Made by a program: the position numbers and the translations under genes
Shown: in pieces, positions 33,301-45,967 of the stretch
Layout of the letters: each line of letters begins with the position of its first letter
Numbering within the stretch: the first letter of the stretch is position 1
NCBI GenBank assembly: GCA_019055375.1
Contig: JAHQIW010001991.1
Coordinates: 28,965-92,964 of the forward strand
From: Parelaphostrongylus tenuis
Lineage: Eukaryota > Nematoda > Chromadorea > Rhabditida > Metastrongylidae
Direction of reading: 5' to 3'
DNA length: 64,000 nucleotides
Notes under the pieces: model-generated
The model's input: only the letters and a program-made list of their open reading frames with translations
Databases searched by the model: none
Told to the model about the DNA's origin: nothing

Positions 33301-36300
33301 TTTATTTCTTCCAGATGCCCAACTAGTGCCAAGAATCGCCGCCACTTGTGGAAGAACTTTAGTCAGAAGAGATTGAAGCTCATCAAAGTAACAAATTGTG
33401 TAGACCTTTGGTGAAGCTTTATTACTAGTGCCGTTATCTAGGAATTCACGATAAAAACCCTACATAGCAAGCAAAATATTGAATGAGAACTTTAGTTACT
33501 TCTCACGGCTGTTTTTGTCTTGGGCCACTCAAGTCAAGTAAGAAATTCATTTTAATGTTTTCCACTAAAGACGACTTTCAGAGCACAGTATGAGTCGAGC
33601 CATTAGCCGAATAGCGCGGAACGCGTGGTCGTCATTACATATAATTCGCCCTGTGTAACAAAAGATTTCTCCACTTCTACATTTTCATACTTTTGAACTA
33701 TTAGGTTAGTGTAAAAATAATGGCTCTTTTGGTTTCGTAATTTGTGAACCGTGATAACTAGGCTAAAAACATCTCTATCAATCAAAGTAACACCATTTTA
33801 ATCAATACAATTTCTTCAACGGGAAATGAGCCTGTTTAGTTGTGTAGCTCAAAATTCGGTGTCTTGGGATTTGATAAACTTTTGGGAAGCTTTTTCTGCA
33901 TCCTGATGATTGTGGAGGCGTTTCCCCTGCAAGAAATTATCGAGATACTTGAAGATATGGTAATCGATGAGCGCGAGGTTTGGCGAATACGGAGAATGAG
34001 GCAAAACTTCGTAGCCCAACTGGTAATTCTTTCGAGCGTCCGTTGTGCGACGAATGCGCGTTGCCTGGGTGTAATCAAAGCACCTTAACTTTTGCACCAA
34101 TCGACATCCTTTCCATAGTCTAAAATAATTATGGAATGAACATTAAGTAAAACGTGGTTAGCGAGAAAATGTAGAGCGAAAAATGCGCATTAGAATGATA
34201 TATAGCACAACCCTATTGACCCAGGAATTTATTCCAATATCGAACGAAAAATCTCAACAATGCACGAACTGCCATCACACCAACCCAATAGATTTTTTCC
34301 AGTGGAGTATGTCATTTTTCTTTGCTTTCTTCTTTACAATTCATTGTTTGACTTTTCGGCCATTTAGTTTCGAAGATATGCAACGTATCCGTGTGATCCA
34401 AATATATGATTAGGCAAGGAGAAAAAATCAACCGTTAATTAATAGTCACTTGATCCATAATTGACCACCGTCTACTCCAGCTGGGTCGGTGACTATAAGT
34501 GTACCTATTGTGTTGTACTAGAAAATGACAAGCTATTCGTGGTTCACTCCCTCGAATGAAAGAGTAATTGCAAAAATTTCCAAACAAGAATGTTGAGAGA
34601 TTGCATAGAAAGCGGTGGTTTGTTGTTGCCTCCAGCAAATAGGTCTCACACACACCCAGTCTTCCTAAACAAGGTCCTTGTAAACATGGCCAGTAAAGCT
34701 GGCTGCACCACAAATGGGAATCCTTTTCCCATAAACGGCAATAGCAGGAGAGGTTATTCGAAAAGTGTGAAAACTGAACGGTTTTGGTGCACAGCAGCAA
34801 TCCGTGGAGACCTTATGGGTCATTGGCTAATTGAATGTTTAGTAGTCATCTATTCGTTGCTAATAGTAGCGGTATTATCTGCCATATTATCTGTTGCTTA
34901 CATGTGATAAATATTGTGCGTTTGTTTTCTCAGATCTCTCAATATGTTGTTGTCAACAAAGCGAGCAGTGTAAGTCTATGTCCCTCTCACCACCCTTTCA
35001 ATCACGCCCTTCAACTTATTGAGAAATTGTTATTGAATCTGTATGCAAAGTATAATTTACTAAATTTTACTTTGTTGGTCCTCCTAGAGTTCTTTGTCGA
35101 CAATTTGCTGTCTTACATAGTTATGAAAGAATGTAAACTGGGATCACACTTCGGCAAGTTTGTTCCTTTACAAAAAACTTTGTTAAAGGCTTCAGCATAT
35201 GCAGCTGCGATATGCAAGTTTCGAGGAACGATAAACTATTGCAAAGTATCTTGGTAACTATTAACAATGGGATACAAGTTAACTAGGAGCGCTTGCGCTT
35301 GCTGTTGCGCAGCGGTTATAGATGCACTATGGGTTACTCTCGATGGTGCACTTCCGCATCCAAAGATCACCAAGCTTTCCGTCCCTTTGACGTTTGTGAT
35401 TAGTACAAAACTTTCTTTTGAGGATGACAGCACTGACTTGATACATCGCTAAGCCACTGGAAGTCACTATAAAGTCCAGATAGATATTCAGTCACCTCAA
35501 ACAATGCCTGGTTAAGTCGAATGCATGGCCCATCCCTTAGAGCTCAATGTACATTGGGTGCCCTATCCTTTTGTTTAAATTATATCTGTTGATTTCTCTG
35601 TGATGTTCTTTCTAGATGCATGGTAATCGACAAGATTTCTTCTATTTGACAGCTTTTTTAACTGTTATAATGGTGTAACTATAAATCCAACAATGTTGAG
35701 TGATGTGTAGAACTTTGAACCTCGTATAGGAGTTGACCGCGTTTCACCCTTTTTGTGGGCGCGTGCTAATAACTGTCGGCTTGAATGGGTTACAGAGATG
35801 TGCCTACCAACGCAAACTGCTGACCGGTTATATATTGAAAGAATCGGTACCTTGTATCGCAGAAAGAGCGATTACAGAACCAGGAGTCACGGTAGTGCAG
35901 TGGTTAGAATGCGGCCTCGGAAAGGGTGGCAAGCGGGTCGAACTCCCGCCTGAGGTCCAAAGTTGGCATATCGCTCAATATTTTTGGATATATTGATTTG
36001 GCAGGAAATTTCCCGGACTTTTTCGTTTTGTTGGTTATTTTTCATGCATTTGAGTTTTTGTTTTTACTATAGTTTGAAGCAGCTAATTTTTATGTAGGAC
36101 TCACAAATTTGTTTTTTTTAAATGGAATCGTTGCGAGAGCAAAAACGATTTTGATGCTACACGAGTATCATTTGGGTTCAAGTACTGTTGAAACCTCTTG
36201 CCATATTAACAAGGCCTTGGGTGACGGAGCAGTTGGATGAACTGCAGTTTTTGGTCGTTAGTGCATTGAAAAAGCCAGACAGTCAATTTGGAGGTCTATT

Positions 36301-39300
36301 GTCGTCAATTGAATGAGTTGAATCGACGTTTGGATCGCCGCCGCCGAGCTCAAATTATTTTTTTTTTGTGGGCAACAATGCAAAGCTTCATCGGTGAAGA
36401 ATTACAAATGCAAGGATTGGAGAACTCGGCCGGGATCGTTGCGACACTTCTCTAAAGGAAGGCTCCTTGAAAATATTGATGAGATGGGTGAAGCACTTGA
36501 AGAATTCCTTGATTCGATCAACACCGAGTTTTGCCGTCGCAGAAACATGATATTGCCGTAAAAGTGGGAGAAAGTGACTGAATGTGAAGGGGAATACTTC
36601 GACTAATCATTTGTTTTTATTTGTTTAAAAGAGGGAACAAACTTGTACAAAAACGAAAAAGTCCTGAAAGTTTGGTGCCAACACAATAAATGAGAATATT
36701 TTACGTGTTCAACGATAATTTCTTAGGCCAAAGCCACGTTTTTATGGCATGTTCGGCTACCACATGACTACAGCGTCCGATCGTGCTGTGGTGCTGACAA
36801 CGAATGAACGTGACACTCTTGCTGTCTACGAGGCAACTGATGGAGCGTTGGCCTTCGCACTCCCACATGGAGAGCGTCTCGATTCCACCGTAAGTGTCGT
36901 CGTCCAAAGCCTAAGAAACACTTAGCGCTCGACTTTGTTTCCAGTAGCTGTTTTCGAGAAAAACACCTATCATTCTCCCTCCTTTTTTATGTTTTTAGCG
37001 CTTCAGTCTTTTTCTTGAATGGCGATAGATTACTGTATTCACTTTTTAACTTTCATATTTAACTACTGCGGTTCATCACTTTCAGGTTTTTCCCTATCTG
37101 GAGGACTTTGAACAAATCTTTTTATGGTTTCCTCCTCGTCACTTGGAATTTGCAAAGGAATGGGGTTATGCATTGAATGGTTCTAGATGCTACCTTATAA
37201 GGTTAAATTATTAGTTCTTTCTTCTGAACTATCGAGAAGTTCATTGAAATTATACGCTATAGAAATGAAGAACGGCCGATTGAATTGGTTCGTAATGGAA
37301 AGCATAAGGAAGTGAAACACATTCTGAGTAGAGAAGCGGTAGGCTCTTTTTCCTGAATTTCCCTACATTGAATTTTATTGCTGTTTACCTTTTGAAGGTG
37401 CGTCTTCGGGAAAAAGGATTTCGATCTATGACAGATGTTCGTGAAGAGGTGAAAGCGGACCTCATCAATTCAAGCACTCGTCAACTCGGCCTTGCTCAGG
37501 TGGGCGTGATGAGTGTTCCATAATGTGGCTTGTCCTTGTAACAAAAGCTCTATTTGTGGAATGAATGGTATGCTTCATTTGCATATCCGTGGATTTCAAC
37601 TAGATAATTGATTTGTGATATTGAGCTTTGATTATCATCAGAAGACTTAAAAGGTTTATCAAATATCATCATCTTCAATTTATCTTTGGGGGAGGGGGTG
37701 ATGATGAAGTGGTGATGCGGTCCCTTCCCTCAACACTCTCCAGCAATCATTCAAGGAACTTCCTAAGAAACGTTACAGTTTTGCTGTCCTGAAAATGACA
37801 ACGAGATTTTGCCGGCCAACATTCCAATAACGTATGAAGACAGGTACTATAAAATAAATTTCAGAACAACTTAATTATTAGTCAATAGTTAATGATTTTC
37901 AGACGTCTATGTGAAACCTCAGATTTGCTTCACACTGACAAGAGATCTTGTCAATTTATATTACCATAAATTTACTATGATCTGATAGAGTTTTTTGTTC
38001 TCTTATGTTACTCTAGAACGAATGAAGAAGCGAACTTTTTCTTTAAACAAGAACTTTCCGTTGCACCTCTGGTAATCATTTTAAAGCTTGAGTAACTCTC
38101 TGCCTACTGCGCCACGTGGCTGCTTTCCAAAAGGCCTTTCAAAACACTGTAGAGAAAAGAAAACATTAGCGCTTCACACACGCATATTTCTCGCAGGATA
38201 GAACTGTTCCAGCAGTTTACCAGGGAAAATAGAATTAGGTTGCACATAAGCGGGTGTTGTTTTTTTTGGCTAAATTGTCGAATGGGCATAGGCAGGAGAA
38301 GGTGACGGGATTTTGGCCATCGATTTAACACGGCAATCGATCGATCACGTTGACGCGTTACACATGTGGAGTGCATTTTTTGTTATTCAATTCGAGAATT
38401 TTTCTCCGCTTCAAAAGAAATTCTAGTTAACACGAATAACCCTGTTACCGAATAATTCGCTCTCCACGTTTATATGTTTTTCGTGCTTCCAGCAAATTAA
38501 TACTTGAATTTGCCGTCCAATGTAAAACATAATTTTCTTTTGAATACCACAGCGTTATTGGAGGGCCTTTTCAAAAAGAGAGCACGTAGTGCTGTACCCA
38601 GAGATTTGAGCTGTCGAATAACTATCAATACTCTCATGATAAGTTTTTCTTCAGCAAATGGAGTCGTTTCTTGATTTGTTTCCGGATAACATGAATGAAT
38701 CGAACCGAATTTTTTTTAGCCTTTCGGAGGTCTGTATGGTATTTCGAGTGGTATATGTACATTTCAGCGTTACTGGCGCGCCTTATCTGTACCATATGCC
38801 CTTCGGCTTGACCCCTACAGCTAACTAATAGTAGCGGCGCCGAAGATGCATCAGTCTAGGCGAAGTGAAAAGATGATTTGATGTTGCAGTCTAGACTGAT
38901 TTTCAGTCAAAGTCTTACGTCTGGTAACAAAGCATATAACAATAACTTTCATCATTGTGTTTGGGATCTAGATCAAAATTCGAAATAATGTGATATTGAT
39001 GTGTGGAGCGGTTTACTCCCACCTCGACACCATGCTGTTAACTTGCGGTCTTTATGACAAGATCTCTGACATCACCCTTATAGGGCGCATTGCTAAATAG
39101 GGAGTACTAGATCTCAATCATTGTTTTCAGTGGAAAACGCTTCGCACCGTTGAATAAGTATTTGCTTGGTCTTCGTCCAGGAGAATTGACTGTGCTCACT
39201 GGAGGCACTGGTTTTGGCAAAACCACGTTTTTATGCGAGTATGCGCTTGATTTGTTCACACAAGGGGTACGTTCTGTCATCATCGTGGTATTGTGATTTT

Positions 39301-42300
39301 CCTTTCTCTCTATCCCCATCACCTTAGGTGCGAACACTTTTCTGTAGTTTCGAGATGCCTGAGGAAAAGATTTTGAAGTGGATGCTTGTTCAATATGCCG
39401 GGTATGTTTGTTTGCTTTGTGTTTAATAGGTTTCTTTTTTCTCTTCATCCTTACAGAAATATAGTAGCTGCTGTTAATGAGTATTTGTGCAGTCCCTCAC
39501 ACCTTCGAAGTCTGGCGCGTACCCTAACATATAAAAATGGAGTCAAGTGAGCGGCGTGGTGTTAGTCCAATGATAACCCACTATTTTGCATGCTGCAATG
39601 AATCTGCATAGTTCTCTCTTCTGTGATATATGCTTCTTACTCTTGAATTCAAGCTGTCATTCATTGTTTGTGGATGTCTCCGAATCGGATTTTGTTTCAA
39701 CGAATCTTCGCCATTCAGAGTGAACTGTGCCGATTCGAAATCCACAAATGCGCTAATGCTATTTGCAGTTTATGTGGTTCATTGTGCAAGTTGAGATCTC
39801 ATTGTTGGCAGATGTTTTTGTTCTGTCTGGTTTAATACACACATGTTTTTGTTGTAAAGTTGACTAATCGCACAGAGGAGTGGTTGTCGTTTGATTATGT
39901 TTTTGTTTAGAGTTCCGCTTTATCGTGTAGAATACAGTAGTGCTATCGACATGTGGCTTGATAAATTCGAACGTACGAAAGGTCCGCTAACAATCATGAA
40001 AACGGATGAGTTTCGGGAGAAAAGCATCAATCAGATTGCATCGGTGAGTTGGTGGTAATGGTCATTGTCATGTTGATGGATAAAGCGGAAAATTCCCCTA
40101 AAAAGTATCATCGTAAATTGATTGACAAATAAACGACGGCAGCTATTTTCTACAAGTAAGTATAGAGATAACTGTGTTTTGAGTTTTTTTTTTCAGCTAT
40201 GTCACTCTGTTTGAACACTTAGAACTTGGCGTATGAATTCGTAGGGCTGTCACGTCTCATTGACAGTTTACCTATTCGGCTTTGCAGTGTGAATTGAAAT
40301 CAACTCATTCCTACCAATTTGCAGAATCATATTTATCCTTTCATTAAAATAAGTTTTTGTAAATTGGCGAATAAATTTATCCTAAAAATAGCTTCTTGAG
40401 TGTTTATTAAGTGCAGAGAGTAATATTTATCGGTTGAACTCTAATACATCAACCTTGGAAAAACTATCCGTTACGTTCTAAAAGTGCAGCAAGAAAAACT
40501 CTTGATAAAATAAAAAAAAGAGTCAGTTGAAATAAGTTGCTAATGACGGATTTCTTTACACAGATGTGAGTAGAAGTCATGTTAGTCTCTAAATGTAAAA
40601 AAAAATTTGTTTTTGAGAGATTCTAGTACAAAATTTTTCTTTTAAAAACAATACATCTTAACAATCTGATGATATTGAAAGGAGGATCTCACTGTCACAT
40701 GACCTATAATAGCCTAATAAATAGCATTCCGATCGTTAAAGTGGAACCAGTTGTTTCGAAAGTATTCAGTGCTAGTGCCGTTAGAAATACCATGGTGATC
40801 AACGTTGTTTTTTTTTCTTGTTCTTCGGCAATTCATCACAATTTCGTTAATTTGATGGTTGATCTTTGTAAGGTTTGTTAAGTCGCCTCTGTTGGTTTTG
40901 ATGCCAGGCATTTCCACTTAACTCCGACGATTCGTTTTTTCAAATAAAAATTCTCATGGCTTCAATTCAAAGTTCACTGATCTCCGGCATTTACGGGTTG
41001 TGACGGAATATGTCTTGAAAATTGATAGTTATAGGTGGTTCTTTTCGACCTCATGTATACGGCCATCATTTGGTCTGATTTATTGAGTTTATCATGATTA
41101 CAATGTCTCATATGTTACGCGTTAATAGACCAACTGGTCAGTAGTTATCGGAAGCATCAAGTCTTTTATCCTTTATGTATTCTAACGATACATAGTTTCA
41201 TAGCAAAATCCTTTCGATGATGTGATACATCTTTCCCTAACACCACCGTACCGCATGAACGTTATACTGCCCTTAGAAGTTTTAGATGCGACAATATGAT
41301 AGCCATTTTTGTGCCATAAAATTTCTTCTGTTTTTCGTTCTCTCCTTTGTGGGAGCTAATTAGTGGAATGATAATTTAAAGGAACCCACTGAACCTCACC
41401 TTTTTTGGGTCCTTGGAAAATGTACACTAAAGCGATTATATAGATACTGCGCTCAAACTGAACACCCCCCTCAACCGGTACGTTGGTTCCACTGTTGTTT
41501 TCAACGATATGAGAGAATATTTAGTGAAGTCACTTCTAGCCAATATGCACATGATTACCTTGGGCATACATTAGACTTGATAAGTCATCCAAGAGGTGAT
41601 TGAAGGCGCGTTTTGCCTTCACACACACTTCCAGAGGCTTGATAATGTAGGCCTGTAGGTCAGTAGCCTGACTAAGGCAGTTTTTTTCAATACCTGACAT
41701 TAATGAGTGAGATCTGATCGTATTACGCAGAGTTGCTGTAACCATTTCATCACATCCTCTTTAGATTCGTCTGTATCCCTAAGTGTTTACTAAATAATAA
41801 GCTGCTTATCATGCTTAGTGTAATACTTTTTAAAACGCTTGAACTATTTGAGATTCATCACTCTTGTACTACTTATGAAGTTGTTAGCTGAGCTGATAAA
41901 GGATGAAAGGACTAAGTTCTTGGCGATGGTCACTCCCCAAGCGATGCCCCATGTATGTATTTTTTAGTTTCGTTTGAGGCGATTGTATGCATATATGGCT
42001 TTTGAAATGAATCACGGTGACCTAGTGATGTATGAGCTCAGTGAGGATTATCTTGCCGCACAAGTCTGGTACCATTTCACCAACCCCGCAGAAATGGAAA
42101 ACTTGGTAAGCCATGAATGCGTCGGACCATCGACATTGTGTGCGACGCAAAGCACCTCTAACCACTGCGCCGCATGTGCTTTTGACTAAGCTCGTGCTCT
42201 CAGGCAGTTTTCTAAACTTTCCTCTGTTGCCATAAAAACCAAATTTTGACGCACTGCGATGGTTTGACAAAAAGCTGTTTTGAAGGACTATGAAAATATA

Positions 42301-45300
42301 TGAAGCACTGTGAAAGGACTAGTCATATGAACAATATGTTGTTTTTGAGGGTTTGTAGAATTCTTCCCGCTACATTTTTTTTCAGTACTTTTAAGAACTA
42401 ACTAGGAGCTTATTTGGCGCAGTGGTTAGGTGCTCTCCGTCGCACATAAGGTTGATGGTTCGATCTCGTGCTCATGGCTCACTAAGCATCCATCCCTCTG
42501 CAGTCAGTAAACTGGTATCAGACTGGTGTCAAAACTTCTCTGAGAGGACAAGCAGCACTCAATCGAACAGCAGTAGGCCACCGCGAGTCATTGTGAAAGC
42601 TAGATATGCATTCAATCACCTCAAACGAATTTGAAGGTTTTGTTTTTGTTTTTTTTTTGAAAATTGAAGACAAATGCATGGGGCATCTTTCAGAGATTAG
42701 TCAACACCGAGAGCTTTATCCATTATCCTTCATCTAGGAGAACTTGTAAGAACCATTTGTTTAGGAGAGAAAGAAATCTTAAACCTTGTCACTTTCCTCA
42801 AAGATCCAACTAGCATTTTGACGTAATTCTCAAGTAGTCGAAAAGTCGGTCTTCTCATTAGAACCCATTGGAGCAGGGGCCTTCTTGATTTGATCTGCTC
42901 GATCGGTTAGGAATCTTGAACTACAAGAACAGAAGTAGAAGTTCTTTTTCAAACTTCACGTGGCCCGTGATCACATTTTATTGTGTAGTCCCAGCACTGC
43001 CCTGGCAACTCGACTTGTTTCCTTGTTCACATAGTCCCACGAAGTTCGTCAAAAATTTCGAGTGTTGTATCCACTGTTGCTTGAAGATTTCGTCTACTTC
43101 CTGAATGACGTAGAAAATCTTGCACTTTCGATGGAACTTAAGCTAAGGCGTTCGTTGATCAATTGTGAGAAAGTGCTGTAGCAAGAGGTCGATCTAGAAC
43201 CTTGCATCTCGAGAGCCTACGTCAGCAATCAGTCGGCCAGAGCCCATTCGAAAGTGTTTTGAATTTTTAGTTATCAAATTTATTGATTCTGGGCGCTACT
43301 TTATTGTGTGAGTTTCTACAGAATTGCGACTGGAGTATGAGTTATGTTTGAACGTTATGTTTCTTATCCTTTTAGGCTATCCGCAGTCAAGTGGTGAACA
43401 GCGGCTGTCAGCACGTTGTCATCGACAATCTCCAGTTCTTAGTAAATCAATCAACGATGGGTGACGATCAGTCGAGCAGTCTAGAGCGCTTTCATATGCA
43501 GGTAAATAGGATGAACAGAGTAGTTCTTTGTTATTTCTTTCATACCTTTCACTATCTAGCTAAGTGACAATGAACAAGCTGCTAATTCGACGAGAATTTA
43601 GCGACGGTACACATTTGCTCATCCGAATGTGAGCTTCATGGGATTGTAGGATAGGAGAAGTCCCAACAATTGACTAACTTCTATGTTCTGGTTGTATACC
43701 AATTCCCATGGTATTCTAGATAAGTATGTTGTTGGAATTTAAGTGCTGGACAGCAACTATGCACGGCGGTGTTTTCGTCACATATCTATAACCGATTCCC
43801 TCAAATTAGAGGTCTTGTTGGTCGTGCCCACTGATGCACGTTCTACTTGATTTGTCTAGAATTATGCCGCATTAGTTCTGATCGTCGTCGCCTAAGTTAA
43901 GCGATACTGAATATAGTTAAGAGAAAATGGTATCTGACTGAATTAGGCCCTTCATGACCTTTGTAAAGTATCATTTTTGAATGGATATGCGATAGGAAGA
44001 GGTTTTGTCACGACTTTTTTTTTAACTCGAAAAGCTTGTTTGTGTACTGGTTTCTTTTAATTGCTAATGTTTTTCCGTATGACGTCATTCTCTATTTTCA
44101 GGATCGTTTCGTCGGGCACATGCGAGCATTAGCAACGCAATACGGTGTTCACGTCACAATGGTCGTTCATCCAAGAAAAACTGATGTACGTGGTGTAATC
44201 TTGACGAGATTCTGATATTACATTGCTAAAGCTGTTTACTTTTTATACCAGTTATGAGCTTTCTATTCAGGCCGACACAGATCTTGACATCCAACATTTT
44301 GGCGGGTCTGCTCGTGTCACTCAAGAAGCTGACAATGTGATCGCACTTCAGAGAAGACGTGATGAACGTGATCGCGGCAAATTCAGAAAATTCCTATATG
44401 TAAGTGTTACGATCAGCACTTAGGGCGCGACAGGCTCACGGCACTAGCCCCACGCTGCTGTGCATGCGCACGACGATAAGCACTTCGTAGTGCCAAGTGG
44501 TTAGTGGTACCGGCTATCGCAAAGAAGGTTGCTAGGTTGATCTCTCATCCCGTGGAGTTTTGCAGGAAGTTTCTTGGTCTTCGCTGTCGCCTAGTATTGT
44601 TAGTTCTTCTATAGACGTGATTATAATAAAAACACACTCAGTTGTCTTACAAATCACTACTTTGTGATACGAAATGCAAATCCATGGTGTAACAACGGAA
44701 CCAACACACGGGTTCCAAAAAGTTGACTGTATCCACTTTTATATGAGCCTCTTTTGAAGAGTCATACCGTACAAAATGCGTTTTTTTTTCTTCTACATTA
44801 TCTCTGAGAGAAACGCGTTGTTGGACATGCGTTGTTACCCACGTCTCTAAGTTTCGTATCCAATTTAGTGAACATGTCAGATAACTAAGCGTTTTTTTTT
44901 GTTTAATAATTATTTTATAGAAGATTCTTCACCACTAATAGACACCAAAAAAGGAACACTAAAATAGCGCTGATAGGCGTCGTGGTAGGGGATCGAATCA
45001 ACAACGTTCCTATCGATGGCTAACATGACTAACCACTTGACACTACGGATTGCTCGCCGCGGGCGATAGGGCCAAATTAGCGCCATGGGCGTTTGTAGCC
45101 AAGGTGTTGATAGCAAATGAGGCTCTATTGTGAGTGATATGCCACTTGATAATCGGAATAGTTAAAAGAATTGACGACAAAGCAAAGAATCTGGTCAAAT
45201 AACATACTTGACTGCTTTAGTTGAAGTCTTATGTTTTAGTAGCTATTTTAGTTTCAATTTAGCAACACCCAAGAATTTATAGATTCTCAAAAATCGATAC

Positions 45301-45393
45301 GGTGGACGTAAAGTCGAGACCGATCAACTAGAGATGCTCTTTCAACCGGGCACCTATTCGCATACGATCGTCGATCATTCATTGAAAATTTAG
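30243..45393 (+). CDS. twnk: Mitochondrial replicative DNA helicase Twinkle
   Basis: Twinkle is the hexameric 5'-3' helicase that unwinds mtDNA ahead of polymerase gamma. Exons: 30243-30394, 31000-31165, 31251-31333, 31407-31514, 36727-36889, 37086-37201, 37263-37338, 37398-37499, 39131-39266, 39328-39401, 39457-39546, 39911-40043, 43376-43501, 44102-44185, 44271-44399, 45283-45393. Phases agree at every junction except the exon at 39131. The product is about 615 residues (human 684). The N-terminal primase-like half shows KYLWNES and [12 protein letters not shown]. The RecA-type helicase half has [16 protein letters not shown], Walker [18 protein letters not shown], Walker [16 protein letters not shown], and [14 protein letters not shown], then KNRYGG near the end. 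The gene lies 0.7 kb after TSC1 on the same strand and converges on RNF19. Confidence 0.95.
31928..32022. repeat. Small inverted repeat
   Basis: AATATGATGGCCACACGGAA and TTCCGTGGGCCATATTGTT fold back over a 55-bp spacer. It lies within a chance 116-codon frame. Confidence 0.6.
32598..33105 (-). pseudogene. Unrecognised ORF relic in two frames
   Basis: A 72-codon frame (33105-32887) with [20 protein letters not shown] and [18 protein letters not shown] overlaps a 110-codon frame (32930-32598) with [18 protein letters not shown] and [16 protein letters not shown]. The composition looks protein-like, and a single frameshift near 32900 would join them. I do not recognise the family. It lies in the large Twinkle intron, opposite strand. 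Confidence 0.4.
33700..34095 (-). mobile_element. Mariner transposase C-terminal relic
   Basis: Minus-strand codons read [40 protein letters not shown] and a degraded NGVTLIDR end. The LPHxPYSP…DYH core is the mariner catalytic D34D region. TTAGGTTAGTGTAAAAATAA at 33702 is the likely outer inverted repeat. The 5' half is missing. Confidence 0.85.
35283..35572 (+). mobile_element. SINE-1 copy
   Basis: Head GTTGCGCAGCGGTTATAGA; diverged B-box region; in the large Twinkle intron. Confidence 0.8.
35685..35778 (-). mobile_element. SINE-2 copy, partial
   Basis: Reversed tail ATGTTGAGTGATGTGTAGAA on the left. Confidence 0.7.
35880..35998 (+). mobile_element. SINE-2 copy
   Basis: GGTAGTGCAGTGGTTAGAAT head; it ends exactly where the mariner relic begins. 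Confidence 0.85.
36000..36679 (+). mobile_element. Mariner relic with both terminal inverted repeats
   Basis: The left end is GGCAGGAAATTTCCCGGACT and the right end is its near-complement, closing at GGTGCC (36679). Inside is a transposase N-terminal helix-turn-helix stretch with stops, then a jump to the C-terminal end ([30 protein letters not shown]). Most of the catalytic domain is deleted. It lies in the large Twinkle intron. Confidence 0.85.
38722..38935 (+). repeat. Family F dispersed repeat
   Basis: AGCCTTTCGGAGGTCTG start, core AGTAGCGGCGCCGAAGATG and CATCAGTCTAGGCGAA. A second copy lies at 52575-52765. Function unknown. Confidence 0.65.
39131..39266 (+). CDS. twnk: Twinkle Walker A exon with anomalous length
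   Basis: The exon encodes the linker end and P-loop. Flanking exons are phase 0 on both sides, yet acceptor GTTTTCAG at 39130 gives 136 nt, one too many. The reading runs into a stop unless the AAAA run at 39134-39137 is one base shorter, which would give the expected WKRF start. Alternatively the weaker acceptor ACTAG at 39110 gives a 156-nt exon that is fully in frame and adds ISIIVFS. Confidence 0.85.
41893..42188 (-). mobile_element. SINE-1 copy
   Basis: The reversed head TCTAACCACTGCGCCGCATG lies at 42157-42176. Confidence 0.85.
42402..42742 (+). mobile_element. SINE-1 copy with T-rich insertion
   Basis: The head GGCGCAGTGGTTAGGTGCT is intact. About 40 bp of T-rich sequence interrupts the body at 42635-42665. 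With the previous copy it forms a head-to-head pair 210 bp apart. Confidence 0.85.
43376..44399 (+). CDS. twnk: Twinkle exons with Walker B and motifs H3-H4
   Basis: Three phase-0 exons (43376-43501, 44102-44185, 44271-44399) carry HVVIDNLQF (Asp codon at 43424), [10 protein letters not shown] and the [14 protein letters not shown] segment that carries the inter-subunit arginine region in this family. None has a stop or an aberrant splice site, which suggests the helicase core is under selection. Confidence 0.93.
44480..44600 (+). mobile_element. SINE-3-like element
   Basis: Head CGTAGTGCCAAGTGGTTAGT, then GGTACCGGCTATCGCAAAGA and a B-box-like GGTTGATCTCTCATCC. Related pieces occur at 7340-7432, 15985-16055 and reversed at 44925-45135. 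Confidence 0.6.
44925..45135 (-). mobile_element. SINE-3-like element, reversed
   Basis: The reversed head GACTAACCACTTGACACTAC is the complement of the head at 44485. It lies in the last Twinkle intron. Confidence 0.6.
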
Positions 45394-45967
45394 CCGGTTT
45401 AAACCAGTTAGTAACAGCCATCCATGAGTGGCGTTATATTCTACGTCCTTTCAGTTTCACTCTACATCTCCACTATTCTATAGTTTCTAACATTTCACTC
45501 ATACCCGCCTACTGATTGGACATCTTTTGTTCTTCGCGTACATAATTCATTTATTTTCAAATTTATGTTTATGTGTTTCCATGACTCTTCCACTTAGTTG
45601 GACTATTTTTTACAACGTTGGCCATTAGCTCATAATACCAGTAAGTGGAAATTTTTATATGTATGGACTTTAACAAATGCGACAATCGGTTTTGATCTCT
45701 AGACTCTTCGAGTGATGTATAACTTTGCTAATTTTCGAATTCCGAATAACTAATCATTTGCTCGTCTGATTCGATGAGAGATTTTTCAGCAACAGTTGTA
45801 TAGTAGTTTAGTTTCGCACCTCAAACATACGTGTTGTCTGTGTGTGTGCGTGAGTGTATATCAAGTATGATGGTCTCCATCTTATGATTTTCGTTTGATG
45901 AGTTTAAAAACTTGTGAAACTGCCATTCAACGGATGCTAGTTGCTTTTTGTTCATAGTGTTCAGCCG

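Larger units (their letters stand above)
31515..36726. other. Large Twinkle intron (5.2 kb)
   Basis: Holds a hairpin, the ORF relic at 32598-33105, two mariner relics, one SINE-1 and two SINE-2. A 140-codon AT-rich frame at 34835-35257 and overlapping frames at 34435-34907 have no recognisable motif. Confidence 0.6.
40044..43375. other. Twinkle intron (3.3 kb)
   Basis: Two head-to-head SINE-1 copies at 41893-42742; otherwise AT-rich, no gene seen. Confidence 0.6.

Noticed and set aside
34835..35257. 140-codon plus-strand open frame in a Twinkle intron
   Set aside because: Low-complexity hydrophobic composition from AT-rich DNA and no motif.
39107..39448. 113-codon minus frame
   Set aside because: Antisense to Twinkle exons.
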